Positions 44,340 to 55,254 are shown, counted from the stretch's first letter. The stretch: DNA of 64,000 nt from Leishmania martiniquensis (GCF_017916325.1 NC_090144.1:385001-449000), one strand, 5' to 3'. The notes: generated by a model not told the origin, from the letters alone. Numbers and translations are program-made.

Positions 44340-46742
44340 CTACCGCGCCGACGTGGAAATACCACTCCAGACAAAGTCGTTGTCATCATCGAAGTTCTCA
44401 ACGGGCTGGATTGGCCGGTTCTTCTTGCGCATGCAGCTGAGTAGCGTCGAGCGGATGCTGAAGTCGACGTCGGAGTAGATACGGTCACGCACGCGGCGCT
44501 GCAGCGTGGTGGTCTCGCCGGTGCCCGCGTCTGTGTAGCTGAACTCGTCCGCCTCCGGGCTCTCGACACCCTCCTCGTCGACGCCGCTCGCTATCTTCAA
44601 GATTGTCTCGATCATTTCATAGTTTCCAAGGATGTCGACGTGCTTCGCGCTCTGCTTGCCGCCGCGTAGGTTTAGCGAAGAGGCACCAGTGATGCTGTGG
44701 TTGAACTCACGCGTTACAACCCGACCCACGTTTCGGCTCCAGCCGTTCACTGCGCGACACATGTAGGCGAGCGACAGGAGCGGCACCGTGTCGTCGCCGT
44801 CCGACATGCGCACGCCATGCGAGGTGGTGCCGTCAAAGACGGAACTGTTGCCCACGTAAGGTGTTTCAGTGTTCGCCTCGTCTGGGTTCGACATGAGGTA
44901 ATAGCCTGTCTCCGCTGGAAGGCCGACGCCGTACAGGCAAACCACCGTAGTGCTTGGCGCCTGCGGCAGCGAGGGCAAGTCGTCTATGGTCTCCAAGAAG
45001 GAGTCGACCTCACGCACGCAGCCCTCGTGACCAGACCGCTGGCATTCACTGCGGATCAGTGTCGCCGTGCCACGGGTGCCGAGCGAGGTGCCGTTAGGCA
45101 GCACCGTGAGCCCCGGCCACGCCTCCTCGCAACCACGCGGCAGCATCGACACCAGAGAGCTCCAAGACCGTGACAAGCCATAACGCGCCTCCTGACTGAT
45201 GAAGGTATCGAGCATCTTTCTGGCCGCCCACGGAATGTCGAGTGTGTCCCGTGCGTCGCCGAGGAGCATTGATGACGCGGCTTTGCCGACACCCATCGCT
45301 ACGCCGCCTACGTTCACGTAATAGGCGACGTGGCGCTCCATGAAGCCGCCCTCGCGCTGCTCTGCCCACCGAAAGAAGGCCAGGGCAACGGTTGTGCCGT
45401 AGCTGTGCGAGATGACCACCGCCCGCTTGCGGTTCTTCTGGCACAGAAAGCGAAGACTGTTGCGTATTTCATAAAAGAGGCCGTCGCGCTCGTGCGCCTT
45501 GCCGGGGGAGAGACGCCAGTCGTATGTCATAACTGCCATGCTCTGCGGGTCGTAGCCGATGTCCGCGAGGTTGATGAGCACCTTCGCCCACACCCAGTAC
45601 CCAGGGACAAAGAAGTCGACCGAGGCGAAGCCGGAGTCGGCGCGCACCTTCGTGTCGTTGCGGTCCATCCCGGTCTTCTTGTCCATGCTGAACAGGTCCA
45701 GCCAGCACTGCGGGTCAGACAGGATGAGGTAGATCATCTGCGGGCCAAACATGCGCTGCCGGAATCCCGAGAAGAACGACTTCTGCCGCACACAGGGCAG
45801 AGAGGTGTCCCACACCTCAAGCGCGCTGGTGATGAAGCCCGGAATAATGGCGACGGGGTGCCGCCGCGGCAGGTACGTGCTGCCCCTGTTGTACTTGTTG
45901 GCGAAGGTGAGTCCCGGTCGCGCGTCCTCATCAACCGTGAAGGAGCCCGCGACGTCCTCCATCACGCCCCCTGGCGCGATCGCAACCATCAGCACCGCGA
46001 GGACCAGAACAACAAAATGCACTCGCTTGCGTGACAGGAAGTCGAGCACATCGAAGAGGCTGTGCTTCGCCCAGGTGGGGAGAGGCAGACCCTCAACCAT
46101 GCGCGCGGTGCGTCGCTGCGAGTCCGTGACCTTTGCAGCGTCTGCCTGACTCGAGGAGTTATCCCAGTCCTCGAACTCCTCCCGGCCAAACAGAAAAGAG
46201 CACAGGCGCCTCCAGCGGGGCCGCGGCTCTCCCTTCTTAGAGGATCCTTGGCGCTTCCTGTGGCGATGATGTTGCCCACCCGCGACGGATGGCACCGACC
46301 GGCGTGCGGCGGACATCCGCGGGCGCGACGGCGACACCTCCAGCGGCAGCAGGCGGTGCATCTCATCGAAGCGTCTTTCGATGCGCATGGACGAGACGGG
46401 CTGCGAGGCCGGTGCGATGCCGCGCGCCTGCATGGCGGCCACCGTGTTCTCGGATGGCTTCACGCGGGGCTCGACATACTGCGCGGGTAAGATTTGGCGG
46501 TGGTGCGCTGGATCGCTCCGATGGCTCGAGGCAGTGCCACGGTGGACCGGCCTCGAGGCGCACGCTCTTTTGCCGTCACCCTTTCCTCGCATTCTGCCAC
46601 TGGGAAAGACCGCGCGGGAGGGGGGGACGCGAGAGGAAGGAAAGCGGAAGGTACGACGGAACGACCGGCGCGCGCGTGCGCGTATCTGTCGGCGTCTGCC
46701 TGTGTGCCTGTGTCGGTGAATCGACCGTGACGGACGCTGCAT
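44340..46742 (-). CDS. PDAT/LCAT-like acyltransferase (phospholipid:diacylglycerol acyltransferase family)
   Basis: An 800-aa frame. The ATG at 46742 is the first ATG after a good splice-acceptor candidate near 46870. ATG 46592 (750 aa) is an alternative, since the first 50 residues are Arg-rich and not clearly protein-like. One TM segment at about 236-256 (VHFVVLVLAVLMVAIAPGG) suggests a type II ER membrane protein with a lumenal catalytic domain, as in yeast Lro1. Landmarks in order: RRHPVAIIPGFITSALEVW, DWRLSP, a nucleophile elbow SHSYG with Ser447, DGDDTVPLLSL with Asp650/651, and KHVDILGN with His701. The last two are typical of PDAT. The enzyme would move a fatty acid from phospholipid to diacylglycerol to make triacylglycerol, or to a sterol. 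The exact acceptor is not decidable from sequence. Confidence 0.88.
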   Translation of the reverse strand: MQRPSRSIHRHRHTGRRRQIRARARRSFRRTFRFPSSRVPPSRAVFPSGRMRGKGDGKRACASRPVHRGTASSHRSDPAHHRQILPAQYVEPRVKPSENTVAAMQARGIAPASQPVSSMRIERRFDEMHRLLPLEVSPSRPRMSAARRSVPSVAGGQHHRHRKRQGSSKKGEPRPRWRRLCSFLFGREEFEDWDNSSSQADAAKVTDSQRRTARMVEGLPLPTWAKHSLFDVLDFLSRKRVHFVVLVLAVLMVAIAPGGVMEDVAGSFTVDEDARPGLTFANKYNRGSTYLPRRHPVAIIPGFITSALEVWDTSLPCVRQKSFFSGFRQRMFGPQMIYLILSDPQCWLDLFSMDKKTGMDRNDTKVRADSGFASVDFFVPGYWVWAKVLINLADIGYDPQSMAVMTYDWRLSPGKAHERDGLFYEIRNSLRFLCQKNRKRAVVISHSYGTTVALAFFRWAEQREGGFMERHVAYYVNVGGVAMGVGKAASSMLLGDARDTLDIPWAARKMLDTFISQEARYGLSRSWSSLVSMLPRGCEEAWPGLTVLPNGTSLGTRGTATLIRSECQRSGHEGCVREVDSFLETIDDLPSLPQAPSTTVVCLYGVGLPAETGYYLMSNPDEANTETPYVGNSSVFDGTTSHGVRMSDGDDTVPLLSLAYMCRAVNGWSRNVGRVVTREFNHSITGASSLNLRGGKQSAKHVDILGNYEMIETILKIASGVDEEGVESPEADEFSYTDAGTGETTTLQRRVRDRIYSDVDFSIRSTLLSCMRKKNRPIQPVENFDDDNDFVWSGISTSAR

Positions 46743-48978
46743 CCCACAGCAGTCCAGTGACAGGCCCCTCTCCCCCTCCCCGCAAGGGGGAGAAAGTGCG
46801 CTTCACGACAACAGCCGTACGCCGTAACGTGTCAGAAGCCGCTGAGGCACGTGGAGGAGAGGTGACAGACTGTGGTGATATGGCGAAGGTGAAAAAAAAA
46901 GGGCGGTGCGTGCGTGCGTGTGTGTGTGTGTGGGGGGGAAGGGGCGGAAAAACGGTTGAGGTGCACAGCCCACACCGCAGAGATGCTGTCTGCGCGCGTG
47001 TCGGTGTCGAGGAGGAGGAGGAGGGGGAGCAGTGACAGCGATGCGAGGAGAAATCCGCACGACAAAGCAAAGCTAAAAGACCACCTCAGAGGCGGAGGCG
47101 AAGTGCAGCAGCGAGCGGCGGGAGTGATCGTCGAGGGGAGAGAGCGCGTAGAGGGAGCGAGATGGACACAAAAGATGCAGGGAAGTGGCAAGCGTAAAAA
47201 AAAAAAGAGGGGATGGGAGGCGTGCTGTGGCAATTTAGAGAAGGGTGAGGCGACTCGGATTGCCCAAGGTCAGAGAGGGCGCAACAGCTGGGTGGTGCGT
47301 GAGAGACAGTGACACTGCTTCAATGTGAAGGCGGGCTTGCTCGCGACCAAAGAAGAAAGGTAACGACGCCACTGTGCGCGACGTACCATGATGAGCCCGA
47401 TGATGAACCTTGTGGGTAGGGAAGGGCGGAGGATAGGCTAAGGAATCTGCCTTACGCGCCGCCTCGGCGAGAGGGAGGCGATGCGAGCAATAAGTGCGCT
47501 ACTGTGGCGCTCGCCTCTTCAAGTGCTTTTCACGCTTCAGTGACGCTGATCTGCGATGATGCGCTGCCGACCATTGGAGAAAAAAAATTACATGTGTCTG
47601 CGTGTGAGGGAGGGAGAGAGGACCAGCTGAGAGGCAGCGAAAGGCGAGAGGGACAGGGACCAAAAAGAGAAGCACATGAAGGAACTGCTACTACTGCTCT
47701 GCGCGGGAGCCGAGGCTGCTGTGACGCACATGCACAGACATATACACCCACACAATATACAGCCTCAGTGCATGCCCTCACACTGTGGTATGTACAGCTG
47801 TACGAGATGTGTGTGTGTGTGGGAGGGGGGGAAGAGTCAAGGGGCAGAGGAGGCGGTTGTGGAAGAAGTCGCGGACACTCGTACACCACCAGCACCCACA
47901 CTGCCCCCCCTCCCGCTTTCCTTCCCAGATGTGTACGCACGCATGACACGTACACGGATATGAGCATGGATGTGTGCGTTTGCCCGACGTCGCCCATGTG
48001 CTCGTTGATATCGTTTTCTTTGGTGCCATTCACTCTCTAATGTTTGCGGTTGGGGAGGGGTGTCGGGGATGGGAAAGGGGTGGTGGTGGTGGTGTGTGGG
48101 GGGAGAGGGAGGGCAACAATGGCATCGGGGAGCGAAGGGCTTGTCGTCGCCGCGGAGGTTTGGGAAGAGGCATACTTCTCCCCCCTCCCTCCCCTTTAAC
48201 CCCAACGCAACATGTGCCGTCACCATCACCGGCAGAGACTGCATAACCTTCCTCCGCACTGGGGGGGGGGCGGACACCACAGCACACACGCACAAATACA
48301 CACAACAAATCGTTTCCACCCATGAAGAAGCAACCACCACCAGCAGCACCAGAAATGACAGCCATGTCATCAACGAAGGGGGACAGGGCTGCGCTGCGCT
48401 GGGCACAAGGCGCTCGCGTAGCGGCACATGACACGATAGCAAAAAAAAGTTACCGAACGCCCCCGCCCCTTTCCACGAGAAGAGAGAGAAACACAGGGCG
48501 AAGGCGAGAAGCACAGACGCACATACGCACACACACACACGCATGCACACACGCCAGGCCCTGCCACACAGGCCCCTATCGCCCGGTGCATGGCAGCCGT
48601 GCACACGTCATGCGGCAATGCCAATTCAGTGGCCGAAGCGCGGCCTCTGCCCACCCGCCCACTCTCCTCCTCGCAGTGGCTCGCGCTCGCCCTGCCCCAG
48701 TGGGCGGCATGAGGGCCGGCTGGGATACGCTCGGGGTCGCTCTGACCCTCTGCCCATCATAGGGATGGCACCGACGCAGCGCCGTCGTGGACCTGGGCGC
48801 CGGCATTCGTTAGCAACGCGTCGCTCTGACCTCCCCAGAGCGTACCCACGGCGCCCGAGCACGGCGCGGAGAGGTGTGACGCCTGCCTTGGGTGCATGCA
48901 TGCGTATGCTTGTATGAGCGGCAGGAGTTGAGGAGGAGAGATGGCGAGCTGAAAGGTCGCGGCCGGCGAGGAAGGTTT
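46743..48978. other. Intergenic region with a SIDER copy
   Basis: The acyltransferase 5' flank and VAP 3' flank. It contains CA/TG tracts and A-runs. A pyrimidine tract on the minus strand near 46880-46906 followed by AG near 46870 is a plausible splice acceptor for the acyltransferase. No additional gene was recognised. Confidence 0.5.
48500..48890 (-). mobile_element. SIDER2-type retroposon copy in the 3' UTR of the VAP gene
   Basis: Nearly the full length of the repeat is present, sharing with 60.4 kb both the middle block (GGCCCCTATCGCCCGGTGCA) and the end block (CCCATCATAGGGATGGCACC, GGACCTGGGCGCCGGCATTC). It carries 17-20 bp (around TGGGATACGCTCGGGGTCGC) that the 60.4-kb copy lacks. 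It ends about 90 bp from the VAP stop codon, in sense with the array. Confidence 0.8.
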
Positions 48979-49725
48979 TTACTCCATCCCTTCCTCCATA
49001 TCGACGTCGCCTCCGCTGCTGCGCATCATCCACATAGCGAATAGAACAACCACGGCCGCGGCGATCACTATGCGAATAAATCCTGCACGGCTGCTGCGCA
49101 CGGTCAGCTGGCTGCCACTCCTCCTATTCCGGCGGCGCTTCTCGTTGAGTGTGTTTTGCTCCATTTCTTCTGCCGTCATGCCCTTGCGACCAGAAGAGCC
49201 GTTGTCCTCGCCGCCACGACCAGCCACGTTGCCGCCTGCAGCAGCGCCACCGCTGCCGGTCGCCCGAGCCTTGCCAGCTTCAGCGCCGGCTACTCCATCC
49301 TTGCTATCGCCGGTGTCCAGTAGCACACGGCACGAGATGTACTTCTGGACCACCGACGCGGCGTTAGCGTCCTTCTTCTTCTGAATCAAGCTCGCCAAGT
49401 TGGCCCCGTGCGCCTCGACAACGTCTTGCTCCCCCAGCAAGGCGCACTCAACACGAAAGGTGTCCTTCGTGTATCGGGCGCCAACCGGCAGCCCTTCCGC
49501 AAAGGTCTTCTGATTCAGAAAAATCGTTATCTTAGCAGACGAGTTACCCTTCACGACCCCCTTCGAGTGCTTCAGGTAATACCTCAGCGGTGCGGTTGTG
49601 CGGACGCGGTAGATGATTGCCTCGTAGCCGACATTTGTGAGCTCGAACGTGCAATCCTCGTGTGCATGCAGCACCAGCTCGAACTTCTCCGGATTCACGA
49701 TGATGTTGGGGGCGCTGGCATCCAT
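48979..49725 (-). CDS. VAP-type MSP-domain tail-anchored protein
   Basis: A 248-aa protein. The frame opens further upstream, but the first 26 codons are Gln/Pro/Arg-rich and the ATG at 49725 starts right before the domain. Residues about 8-110 form an MSP domain with the VAP signature TTAPLRYYLKHSKGVV, the basic surface that binds FFAT motifs. A Gly/Ala-rich linker, a short charged helix (EEMEQNTLNEKRRRNRR) and a single C-terminal TM (about 214-234, IRIVIAAAVVVLFAMWMM) complete the tail-anchored layout. VAPs sit in the ER and recruit lipid-transfer proteins, including VPS13 proteins, to contact sites. The coiled coil normally found before the TM is short here. The family call is firm. Confidence 0.9.
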   Translation of the reverse strand: MDASAPNIIVNPEKFELVLHAHEDCTFELTNVGYEAIIYRVRTTAPLRYYLKHSKGVVKGNSSAKITIFLNQKTFAEGLPVGARYTKDTFRVECALLGEQDVVEAHGANLASLIQKKKDANAASVVQKYISCRVLLDTGDSKDGVAGAEAGKARATGSGGAAAGGNVAGRGGEDNGSSGRKGMTAEEMEQNTLNEKRRRNRRSGSQLTVRSSRAGFIRIVIAAAVVVLFAMWMMRSSGGDVDMEEGME

Positions 49726-50700
49726 CTTCGCTCTTCGGTGCGCCTTTGCAGGTGCGCCTCTGCCTCTACTATCGGGCGGTAAGGGATGCTGCTGCTGCTG
49801 CAATATATGTGTGCGTGTGTGTTTGTGTAAACGGGTAGAGAGGCTTGTGGGCGCCGTTGGTTATCACGTGATCACGTCTGCGTGTAATACTGTGCGCCCA
49901 CACCGGCACACAGAGAGAGAGAAAGAGAGTGGGTTGCGTGTTCGTCTAGGCAATAGCCACTAATGGCGTACAGTAGATGGCGGGGCGTGTTGCAGGAATG
50001 CTGCGTGTGTGTGTGTGTGAGGGGGGGGAGACGGAAATGGCAGCGAAAAAAAAAGAGAGAGCGCAGCGAGTCAGTTGCAGGAAAAGAGAGGTGCGCATCC
50101 AAACCTGCGTATGCTCGGCGGAGGCTCCATTGAGAGGTGACGCAGAGTTCAGACGCGACTACGGCGTGCCATGCGCCAGTCTTCGCTAACCCTCAGCTCC
50201 GCCTCCCCACACTCCGGGGACTTGGCGCCGACGTCGCCTGACTAGAAAGGCATAGCAAGGAAGAAACAGCCTGCCCTCTGATGTCACTCCAGCGTATGGA
50301 AGGATCGACGCGGCCAACGTGCCGTCGGGCATCGCCTTTCTTGTGCATGCTCGCGGACACCATCTGTGGCCTCTGTTGGCGCTGCACTTACAAAGCTGGC
50401 AGAGAAGTGCACGCGTGCGTCTGGGTGTGTAAAGACGCGGGGCTGCCTCGGCACTCCCGCTCCCAGACGCGGACTAAAGGGATAGGGAGGGGGAGTTGGA
50501 TACGGGAGCTCCAAGAGCAAGCACTTGAAGGGCACGCGCCACAGTGACGAGCGCGCGGGAGCGCCGGAGGGACACATCCCCCTCGTTCTCCATCGTCGTG
50601 GGCTGCCAAAGACAGCAGGGAGGTGCTCGAAAGCACACGCACCCTTTCACAGTGCCGCAGGAGCCGCCACTGCCCACCTTCCCCCTCCCTCCCCTCCCGC
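49726..50700. other. Intergenic region
   Basis: The 5' flank of the VAP gene (with CA/TG tracts and purine runs) and 3' flank of the RPC8 gene. No gene was recognised. Confidence 0.5.
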
Positions 50701-51567
50701 TCACACGTCGTCGTCCTTTTCGAACCACGACATGGGCCCCAGAGCATCGCCGACGAAGCTGCCGCGCAGCTCCATGATGTGGATGGCACCGGCGCCACTG
50801 GTTTCCTCCGCGGCTGATACAGCTTCTTCAGACAGCACCGTGCACGACTCCACCTTCACAATCACCTCCGCACCCACCGTGTAGGGGTTGTAGGGCGCTG
50901 CGGCAACGCCAGTCGGAGATGACAGGGCGCTGGACATCAGTGCGTCACCGCCACACTTGTCGCTGCCGACTCCCACCGCTGCCATCGCCGGGTCTCCATT
51001 GCCCTCGGCATCGTGCCCGCCGCCCTCTTGCTCCTCTGTGTCTAGCGGGAGGTACCAGAATCCCTGCGCGGTGCTGAAGCGTGAGCCAGGCACCAGCAGC
51101 TCTGACGGTACGAGGAACGGGATGGCTACGAACAGGTCCATCGTCAAGTACACACCAGCGGCTGTCTGATACGCGATGCGTGCCTTGAGCCGAGTTCCTC
51201 GGCTCGGGGCGAACACACATACACCAAAGGTCACTGTCAGCCACGCTGATGCTGCCGCGCCTCGCACAGAGCTGGCGGAGTACTCCATCACCTCCGTGAT
51301 GGCCACGCAGAGACCGCGGGAAGGGATGACGCGGCCAACATACCGCTCTGTGAGGCGGTGAAGCAGGATGTCGCGCAAGGTTAGCGAATAGAGTTCATCG
51401 TCCCCGTCGCTGCCAGACGCTGCGGTCGCCGCTGTTGTGGACGGGGTGCCTCGAGCGGCGGTCGTCGAAACTGCTCTACTGCCGCTGGCGCATTCTTTGG
51501 GGAAGTCGCGAGGGAAATAGACGGCCTCGATCGCCACCGTGTCGTACAGGATGTACGCAGAAAACAT
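50701..51567 (-). CDS. RPC8: RNA polymerase III subunit RPC8 (Rpc25/RPB7 family)
   Basis: A 288-aa protein beginning MFSAYILYDTVAIEAVYF, the classic start of RPB7/RPC25 proteins; the upstream 29 codons are discarded. Residues about 1-120 match the RPB7-type N-terminal domain, including the segment RYVGRVIPSRGLCVAITEVM. A C-terminal S1/OB-like half follows: LTVTFGVCVFAPSRGTRLKARI, then VAIPFLVPSELL and the aromatic segment GFWYLPL. With RPC9 it forms the Pol III stalk that binds initiation factors. Compared with yeast Rpc25 (212 aa) it carries two low-complexity inserts, at about 35-60 and 190-225. It would help transcribe the tRNA and 5S genes found in the same window. Confidence 0.88.
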   Translation of the reverse strand: MFSAYILYDTVAIEAVYFPRDFPKECASGSRAVSTTAARGTPSTTAATAASGSDGDDELYSLTLRDILLHRLTERYVGRVIPSRGLCVAITEVMEYSASSVRGAAASAWLTVTFGVCVFAPSRGTRLKARIAYQTAAGVYLTMDLFVAIPFLVPSELLVPGSRFSTAQGFWYLPLDTEEQEGGGHDAEGNGDPAMAAVGVGSDKCGGDALMSSALSSPTGVAAAPYNPYTVGAEVIVKVESCTVLSEEAVSAAEETSGAGAIHIMELRGSFVGDALGPMSWFEKDDDV

Positions 51568-52915
51568 ATGACTCGCTGGTGTTGGCACCGATCGCTGATA
51601 AAGCTGCCGAAGGACACACACACACACGCGCGCGCGCGCCTCACTTACGCACACACCAGCGGCAGTACAGGAGAGAGGGAGCGCGCAAAATTAAAGACGA
51701 TTTACTCTTAGTGTGTGTGTGTGCGTGTGTACCCAAAGAGCGCTGGAGGTGTGAGAGCGAATAGGGAGGCATCGTCGTTCAGAAGAGAGGGAGGGAGGGA
51801 GGGAGGGAAGGGGGTGAGGGTGAAGGTGGTGCATGATATGTCCATACGCGTGTGTTCGCGCGCTCTGGAACTCGCCGTAGGCCGCTGTACGATGTGTACA
51901 GTACCGAATGAATGGGGAGAGGAGAAGGGAAGAGGGTTGGGGGTTGGGGGAGGAGGTCGGAGGCATATATATATGTTTGATATGCATACGCCCATGTGTG
52001 TGTGCGCGTCTCACTCCCCCCCTCCCTCCCTCCCCCCTTCACCCCTCTCTCTCCTGTCTGCCTTTGCCGTTTGTAAGTTCACGTCAGTTTGCAGAGATCC
52101 TCTTAGACATCTGCTTACGAGAAATTTCTTCTTAAAACACACGACAGTCAACCGTCCAGGCACACGCACACATACACGCACAGACAGCGACAGAGAGGCA
52201 GACACAGACAGACGTGCGTGCCGCATCGCCTTCCATCGACACATCGTTAATTTTTGCCTCCACCCATCCCTATATATATAGAGAGATTTATGTATGCATG
52301 GCGTCATCACCACAACCCACCACTGCGCAAGTTTCCTCGCCTCCCTTTCCTCTGGTGTCTGAAGAGGGAACACAAGGAGAAGTGTATCTTCATATCAGCT
52401 ACCGCTGCATCGACTATCGCCACCGCACACACACACACACACAGACTCCGATGCTCCACGCTACAGGGATACGATGACAACGCACGCCAGATCGCTTAGT
52501 TCAGTGGCGCGCCGTCTTCTCTGAGCTTAAAAAAACATTTTACACAATTACGGAGGCAGCGGGGAGGCGCTACAGGGGAGGTTGGGGGGGGAGGAGACCG
52601 AGACGCAGCCTGCCATGGCATAGCGGAGCGCAGACTGTCGTAAGTTCCCTCCTCATGCTCGACGAGGACGCGTGGGTCTGTGTGTCTGCCTCCCCGTCCT
52701 CTTGCCCTCCCCCTTCTCTGCCATGCGGCGCATGCAGATGACTTTGCTCACCATTCGTTTTCCCCCTTCGCTCGTTGCGTTGAGACGCGCAACGCACACG
52801 TTTCCGTTTCTGTCGGTGCCTCCCGCTTGACGACCCGAGCACCGAGGCGGCACCAAACGACCTCTGCCCTCCGCTCCTTTCTTTGCCCACCTGCGCAGCT
52901 TTGACCGACAACCTC
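51568..52915. other. Intergenic region
   Basis: The RPC8 5' flank has a GGGA-repeat purine run at about 51783-51812 (a polypyrimidine tract on the transcribed strand), fitting a splice acceptor downstream of it. The rest is the 3' flank of the first eIF2-gamma gene with CA/TG and TATA stretches. No gene was recognised. Confidence 0.5.
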
Positions 52916-54355
52916 TTAGCTACTCTGCTTCATCGGCACACCGCGGCGGATGGTGCCCCAGCCGATCAGACGGAACGTCTTGTCCACCATGCGCGAGATC
53001 GCCACCTGCTCACCCGTGGAGCAACACACCGGCGTCACCAGCTCGAGCTTCGCGATCTCGGGGTCTTGGGTGATGTTGAGCACCGTCGCACCAGCCGTCA
53101 GGGTGCCCACGTTGATCTGCAGAGACTCCAGAACGTTCAGCTTCTGCACGCGCTTGGCCGTTGACTTGCCATCCTTCGACTTGGCGCCCACCATCTCGGA
53201 GAACAGGTAGTACTGCACCTCAATCTCACAGTACACCTCCGGCAGCGTGCCCTCCTCGCCCAGCATGTTGCCCACCATCTTGTCCTGACGCGTGAGGGTT
53301 GGATCGAGCGTCGTGCCGATCGCGATGAGACCGCCTGGGATGGCGTACTGCAGCACATTGTTCTCCGCCTTCAGCGTGACCGTGCGCGTTTTCAGCGGGC
53401 TATAGGTAAAGCGACCGCCCTGCTCGTTGGAGCTGCGCGAGCGCACCAGGCCAGGGCGAATTTCCACCACTTGCCCCACCTTGATCACACCCTGCGTGAC
53501 GGTGCCGCCAGCCACGCCGCCCTTCAGACTTTCAATGTCGCCCTCACCCGGCTTATTGATGTCGAAGGAACGCACGACCGTCATGCGCACCGGCGCCTTC
53601 AGCTGGCGCACCGGAGGTGGGATGTGGAGAAGGTACTCGAGCAGGTAATCCACGTTGCGCTTCAGCTGCGCCGAAATGGGGACGATGGGCACGTTCAGGG
53701 CGATGTTGTCCAGATACGCGCGGACCTGACGGTACTGGTCGTGCGCCTTCACCTCGCCGACCAGGTCTATTTTGTTCTGCAGAACGACCAGGTGGCGCAG
53801 CTTCATGATTTCAACGGCTTTCAGGTGCTCCAGCGTCTGAGGCTGCGGGAAGGGCTCGTTGGCGGCGATGAGCAAGAGCGCGGCGTCCATGATGGCGGCG
53901 CCGTTCAGCATGGTCGCCATCAGCACGTCGTGACCGGGGCAGTCAACAAAGGAGAAGTGGCGCTTGAGCGTCATGGCCTCGCCGCAGTTGGGGCACGGCG
54001 TGCTGTCTGGCTGCGATGACGGATAGGTCTGGTAGCAGATGGGGCGTGGGCAGGCCCCGCACTGGTACACCTTGGCGTTGGCATAGCCGAGGTGTATGGT
54101 GATGTTCATGACGGCCTCGCGGTGAAACTTCTGCGTCTTGACACCGCTGAGCGCCTTGACAACGGTGGACTTGCCGTGTGCGACGTGGCCGATGGTGCCG
54201 ACGTTGATGGTGGCCTGGCGCGACATGACCTCGAAGGTGTCGACGTTGAGCTCATCGAGGTCGATCTTGCTGAAGTCCTGCTTGGCGAGCCCATGGTCCG
54301 TATCGATGACGTTCTCGTCATCGAGGGTGAAGTCCGCAATATCTTCCTCGGCCAT
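52916..54355 (-). CDS. EIF2G: Translation initiation factor eIF2 gamma subunit
   Basis: A 479-aa protein of normal length for eIF2-gamma. The upstream open frame is low-complexity and the ATG at 54355 starts MAEEDIADFTLDD. GTPase motifs are all present: G1 GHVAHGKST (about 56-64), a zinc-ribbon-like Cys cluster (CGACPRPICYQ ... CPNC, about 99-124), G3 DCPGH (138-142) and G4 NKID (194-197). Domains II and III follow, with family signatures GGVAGGTVTQGVIKVGQ, GGLIAIGTTLDPTLTRQDK and the C-terminal RLIGWGTIRRGVP. It forms the eIF2-GTP-Met-tRNAi ternary complex and delivers the initiator tRNA to the 40S subunit. Codons 1-178 and about 480 bp of 5' flank look near-identical to the neighbouring paralogue. 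This copy looks like the standard functional gene. Confidence 0.95.
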   Translation of the reverse strand: MAEEDIADFTLDDENVIDTDHGLAKQDFSKIDLDELNVDTFEVMSRQATINVGTIGHVAHGKSTVVKALSGVKTQKFHREAVMNITIHLGYANAKVYQCGACPRPICYQTYPSSQPDSTPCPNCGEAMTLKRHFSFVDCPGHDVLMATMLNGAAIMDAALLLIAANEPFPQPQTLEHLKAVEIMKLRHLVVLQNKIDLVGEVKAHDQYRQVRAYLDNIALNVPIVPISAQLKRNVDYLLEYLLHIPPPVRQLKAPVRMTVVRSFDINKPGEGDIESLKGGVAGGTVTQGVIKVGQVVEIRPGLVRSRSSNEQGGRFTYSPLKTRTVTLKAENNVLQYAIPGGLIAIGTTLDPTLTRQDKMVGNMLGEEGTLPEVYCEIEVQYYLFSEMVGAKSKDGKSTAKRVQKLNVLESLQINVGTLTAGATVLNITQDPEIAKLELVTPVCCSTGEQVAISRMVDKTFRLIGWGTIRRGVPMKQSS

Positions 54356-54834
54356 GGTAATGACTCGAGAGTGTGTGTGGTGATGATGTGTGAATGCGGG
54401 GTGGGGTGGGGGCGAGGAGAGAGGGCGAGCGAACAACAAGGCACTCCGGCTGCGTACCGCGTAGAGGTCGAAACGGCACACACACACACACAGAGAAGAG
54501 TGACGACAGGCCTGAGAATCTGTGTGCAGATCAGCCCGGGGAGGCGCACCCGCACACACGCGTTTTTTTTTCGCATGTGGGGGAGCCGACAGAGAGAGGG
54601 GAGGCAGTAAGAGAAGAGAGGGCCGTTCAGAGGGGGGGGGGCGGAGAGTGGACGGGAAGGGCGATGGGCGAGGGCAGCGGCATCGCAGCAGCTGCATGCA
54701 CAAGCCCAATGCTTATGAAGCCCGCCACATTTTTTGTTCTATCCGTACTGCTGGCCAGCGCACGCAGCCAACGCGCGGGCGCATCCGCGCAGCGGGAGGG
54801 AGGGAGGGAAGGACGGCGGCGGATGTCGCTTCTC
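53826..54834 (-). repeat. Near-identical ~1.0-kb tract, copy 1 (eIF2-gamma 5' flank and N-terminal codons)
   Basis: The block matches 56537-57549. By eye and by identical translations of several frames, the only difference I found is a purine-run length change near 54631-54641. Similarity starts within codon 177 and stops sharply about 480 bp upstream of the ATG. Confidence 0.85.
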
Positions 54835-55254
54835 GGACGAGGAAGAAAGAGATAAAGTAGTGTATGGGGAAGCAGTCAGTGTGTGTGTGCGTGTGTGCAT
54901 GTGAGGCTGCGCAGGGCAGAGCTGCACAGAACAGAAGCGATTCCGTCTTGAACTCTTCTGAGGACTCTGAGTCGCTGTCGTCGGGGAGTGCCGAATGCTT
55001 GAAAGGAAAGGCGGACGGAGATGAGGGGAGGCGGACAAAGGGCACTGCCGGTCCCTTCGACGCGCTGCGCGCGAGCCTCCCCGTCACCGTTGCAGCCTTG
55101 GCCTTCCCCCGCACCTTTCTGCTTACCGCTTCCAGCTATAGCTACGACAGCGGCTGCCCAAGAGCCGAGCCCACGGCCATCGTTTCACACGCGGTTTCTC
55201 CAGGACCGTTTTCTTCGCGACAGCACTCTTCTCTCCCCTCCTCCATCGATGCCG
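54356..55254. other. Intergenic region between the tandem eIF2-gamma genes
   Basis: The first ~480 bp belong to the shared tract, and contain CA/TG repeats, an A/T-run and a G-run. The rest (54835-55254) is unique and includes the 3' flank of the paralogue. No gene was recognised. Confidence 0.55.
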
